Shown piece after piece: positions 62,005 through 64,000 of a stretch of DNA of 64,000 nucleotides (its first letter is position 1; each line of letters begins with the position of its first letter). The DNA lies in the NCBI RefSeq assembly GCF_014290175.1, contig NZ_JACOOR010000008.1, forward strand, positions 123,466 to 187,465, given 5' to 3'. The position numbers and the translations under genes were made by a program. A model generated the notes under the pieces. The model searched no databases. It was not told the DNA's origin and worked only from the letters and a program-made list of their open reading frames with translations. Origin of the DNA: Anaerosacchariphilus hominis (GTDB lineage: Bacteria > Bacillota > Clostridia > Lachnospirales > Lachnospiraceae).

Positions 62005-63201
62005 ATGGCAAATATCATGCAGCTTCACCCTCCGAAGGGCCCGGAAGGAGATATGAAGGAATATAAACAGAAACTGATCCGTCATCGGGCGGGCCTTGGG
62101 GCCCGCTTCTTTGTGGTTCTGGCGGTGATTTTGGGTGTGTGCCTGGCGATTTATTTTTATCAGCGGAACCGAAGCTATACGGACTATGAGGTGTGCGTCA
62201 CCGTGGAGCGCAGCGATACGGTGAACACCCAGTATGCTGAGTATAACGGAAAACTTCTGAAGTACAGCCGGGATGGCATCTCCTGCGTGGATGCCCAGAA
62301 CAAGGCGGTCTGGAGTCAGACCTACACCATGCAGACGCCTATCGTGGATATCTGCCAGAATGAGGTGGTGGTGGCCAGCCAGCAGGGCAATGAGATCTAT
62401 GTCTTTGACGGAAAGGGTCTGCAGACTCAGATTACCACCCTGCTTCCCATTCAGCAGGTGAGCGTTTCCGCCCAGGGCGTGACGGCGGTGCTTCTGAATG
62501 ACAGCACCTATGCCTGGATCTATCTGTATGATAAAGAAGGAAATCAGCTGACAGAGGCCCGGTGCAGTCTCGAGGAGACGGGACAGCCCCTGTCCATCAG
62601 CCTGTCCTCAGACGGAACCAAGCTGGCTGTGTCTTATCTGCAGGTGCAGGAAGGAACTGCCGGAAGCTGCGTGGTATTCTATAACTTTGGTTCGGTAGGC
62701 AGTAACTTCGTGGACAAGATCGTGGCGTCCAAGGTATACAGCGACACGCTTATCCCGAAGGTGAAGTATCTGGGGAGCAGCCAGTGCGTGGCCATTTCCG
62801 GAGAGGGCATTATTTATTATGAAGGAGCCGAGATCCCGGAGGAGCAGCACACAGTAACGGTGGAAAAGGAGATCCGGAGTATCTTCTTCGGAGAAAACCG
62901 GGTGGGTCTGATCCTGGAGGGAGAAGGCGGAGACGCGGGTCGGTATCAGCTCCGGCTCTATGATATGAAGGGAAATTTGGTGCTGTCGGAGACGTCAGAT
63001 CTGGATTATCGACAGGCGAAGCTTTCTGGAAAGTACCTGATCCTGTATGGTGCCAACGAATGCGAGATCTACAGTGACAGGGGCGTGCTGAAGTATACGG
63101 GAAGCTTTGACAGCGAAATCGCAGATATTTATAAGACCAAAGGACTGGAGCGTTATGTGCTGGTATTCTCAGATCGGACTGAAGAGATTAAGCTACAATA
63201 A
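62005..63201 (+). CDS. DUF5711-type membrane-anchored beta-propeller protein
   Basis: A 398-residue protein with a short basic N-terminus, one membrane helix (FFVVLAVILGVCLAIYFY) and an outer region made of repeated short beta-strands of WD/PQQ-propeller type (SRDGISCVDAQNKAVWS, VFDGKGLQTQI, LYDKEGNQLTE). It matches DUF5711 of Lachnospiraceae; the function is unknown. It lies just before a CvpA gene. Confidence 0.75.
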   Translation: MANIMQLHPPKGPEGDMKEYKQKLIRHRAGLGARFFVVLAVILGVCLAIYFYQRNRSYTDYEVCVTVERSDTVNTQYAEYNGKLLKYSRDGISCVDAQNKAVWSQTYTMQTPIVDICQNEVVVASQQGNEIYVFDGKGLQTQITTLLPIQQVSVSAQGVTAVLLNDSTYAWIYLYDKEGNQLTEARCSLEETGQPLSISLSSDGTKLAVSYLQVQEGTAGSCVVFYNFGSVGSNFVDKIVASKVYSDTLIPKVKYLGSSQCVAISGEGIIYYEGAEIPEEQHTVTVEKEIRSIFFGENRVGLILEGEGGDAGRYQLRLYDMKGNLVLSETSDLDYRQAKLSGKYLILYGANECEIYSDRGVLKYTGSFDSEIADIYKTKGLERYVLVFSDRTEEIKLQ

Positions 63202-63222
63202 GAGACGGAGGAGAAACAAGAC

Positions 63223-63675
63223 ATGAACTGGTTACTGCCGGTGATCCTGTTATTTTTATTACTATGCGCATGGGACGGACACAGAAAAGGGCTGATCCGC
63301 AAGTCGGTGGGCATCCTGTCCCTGGCGTTGACGCTGGTACTGACTGCGGTGCTGACGCCCATGGTGGCGGCAGTTCTGAAGGTGGAGAGCATTCTGGCTT
63401 TTCTGATTGTAATGATTCTGGTGGGGGTACTGGTACGGGGAATCGCGTTCTCCCTGGATCTGGTATCTGGTCTTCCGATTATCCATGGACTGAATAAGAC
63501 GGCAGGTATGCTCTTTGGAGTGGCGGAAGGGCTGGTGGCTGTATGGGTATTCTTTTTCGCGGTGACTGTGCTTTCCTTTACCGAGACAGGAGGCATGCTT
63601 CTGCGCATGACACAGCAGAGCACCATCCTCTCCTGGCTGTACCGGAATAACCTTCTAAATCTGCTTCTAAAATAA
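63223..63675 (+). CDS. CvpA-family membrane protein
   Basis: A 150-residue four-span membrane protein of the CvpA type: WDGHRKGLIRKSVGILSLAL, a central hydrophobic pair and GLNKTAGMLFGVAEGLVAVWVFF. CvpA relatives take part in envelope integrity. It is separated from DUF5711 by 21 bases. Confidence 0.82.
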   Translation: MNWLLPVILLFLLLCAWDGHRKGLIRKSVGILSLALTLVLTAVLTPMVAAVLKVESILAFLIVMILVGVLVRGIAFSLDLVSGLPIIHGLNKTAGMLFGVAEGLVAVWVFFFAVTVLSFTETGGMLLRMTQQSTILSWLYRNNLLNLLLK

Positions 63676-63699
63676 ATTCAAAAAAATTGAAAAAAGTTG

Positions 63700-63728
63700 T
63701 TGACAACTGTCGAACCGCGTGGTAAAGT
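63700..63728 (+). promoter_or_regulatory. rRNA promoter P1
   Basis: TTGACA (63700-63705), 17 bases, TAAAGT (63723-63728). A small hairpin (CTGTC/GACAG) follows. Confidence 0.75.
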
Positions 63729-63815
63729 ATAGAAGCTGTCGCGAGAGACAGTGCTTCACTTCTCAAGTGAGTCCGGGAACTTCAAAAACTTCTTCAAAAA
63801 AAGTTAAAAAAGTTC

Positions 63816-63844
63816 TTGACAAGCGAGAATGAATGTGATAAGAT
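63816..63844 (+). promoter_or_regulatory. rRNA promoter P2
   Basis: TTGACA (63816-63821), 17 bases, TAAGAT (63839-63844). The second of two tandem strong promoters in front of an rRNA operon. Confidence 0.8.
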
Positions 63845-63849
63845 AGTCA

Positions 63850-64000
63850 AGTCGCTTCGGTGAGGAACGACAAAGACGAATAAGCGAACCTTGATAACTG
63901 AACAGTGTAAAACCTTGAAAATTCTAAGAGAATGAATTCAAGAACAGTTCGATTCTTAGAAATAAGAACGAACACCTTTTAACAGTAATACGGGAAAGAA
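63850..64000 (+). other. 16S rRNA leader (pre-rRNA spacer)
   Basis: After P2 the sequence has the typical Firmicute rRNA leader, including ACCTTGATAACTGAACAGTG and an 8-bp inverted repeat (TTCTAAGA/TCTTAGAA) suited to processing. The mature 16S gene does not begin before the window ends. Confidence 0.7.

Overview
The window is chromosomal DNA from a low-redundancy Firmicute genome, most probably a gut Lachnospiraceae (Clostridia). Several things point that way: a large SRP RNA with an Alu domain, the dnaX-ybaB-recR block, clostridial conserved families (DUF5702, DUF6382-FHA, DUF6128, DUF5711, TIGR03905), a cupin-type phosphoglucose isomerase, split transketolases, a tetrahydrofolate riboswitch and sigma-A promoters with TTGACA-N17-TATAAT spacing. 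The genus cannot be fixed from the sequence alone. By eye the first 7.8 kb is clearly more A+T-rich than the rest.

Region 1 (1-about 7,880) is the right-hand part of a mobile element whose left end lies outside the window. It carries small cargo genes (a MazF-like toxin without a usual start codon, a serine-recombinase domain lacking its nucleophile, two unknown proteins). These are followed by a Tn554-like integration module: three consecutive tyrosine recombinases and three paralogous TnpC-like small proteins. The third recombinase changes frame at a perfect T_TTG_GGC slippery heptamer. The element ends inside a tad/flp pilus locus: only the C-terminal half of a Flp-type pilin remains to its right.

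Region 2 (8,002-12,058) is the rest of that pilus locus: a DUF5702 protein, two TadE-like pseudopilins, an A24 prepilin peptidase and an FHA protein. The 5' part of the first TadE gene contains a 106-bp segment between perfect 15-bp inverted repeats, and the reading frame stays open in either orientation. This is a candidate intragenic invertible segment or a small inserted repeat.

Region 3 (12,112-16,111) holds tatD, rsmA, a DUF6128 gene, tadA and the SRP RNA. Region 4 (16,128-20,209) is a divergent locus: a YheO-like regulator facing ridA, a threonine-synthase-like PLP enzyme and an NhaC antiporter. Region 5 (20,277-23,310) is copper homeostasis: a CsoR operator and promoter, csoR, and a CopA ATPase whose last domain is a CopZ-like chaperone with its own ribosome-binding site. 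Region 6 (23,342-33,462) contains mostly housekeeping genes: two acetyltransferases, a radical SAM/B12 protein, a DnaQ-like exonuclease, VanW, an AIR-synthase-like protein, Lrp, an aminotransferase, TrmL and a cell-wall hydrolase.

Region 7 (33,531-39,240) has a polar amino-acid ABC transporter of GluABCD type, a class II amidotransferase, tRNA-Phe, tRNA-Gly and an LDH-family dehydrogenase. Region 8 (39,324-42,350) is a folate operon under a THF riboswitch: folE, an HD phosphohydrolase, folP and a folB-folK fusion. Region 9 (42,361-50,943) has tRNA-Ser, an ECF sigma/anti-sigma pair, phosphofructokinase, dnaX-ybaB-recR and a split transketolase.

Region 10 (50,948-60,550) is a sugar locus. Cupin phosphoglucose isomerase and deoC lie on the minus strand. 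Divergent from them is an allose-type operon: ABC transporter, allulose-6-phosphate epimerase, ROK kinase, a second split transketolase and a DeoR regulator preceded by an 11-G tract. Region 11 (60,695-64,000) has LysM, DUF5711 and CvpA proteins, then tandem rRNA promoters and the leader of a 16S rRNA gene that starts just outside the window.
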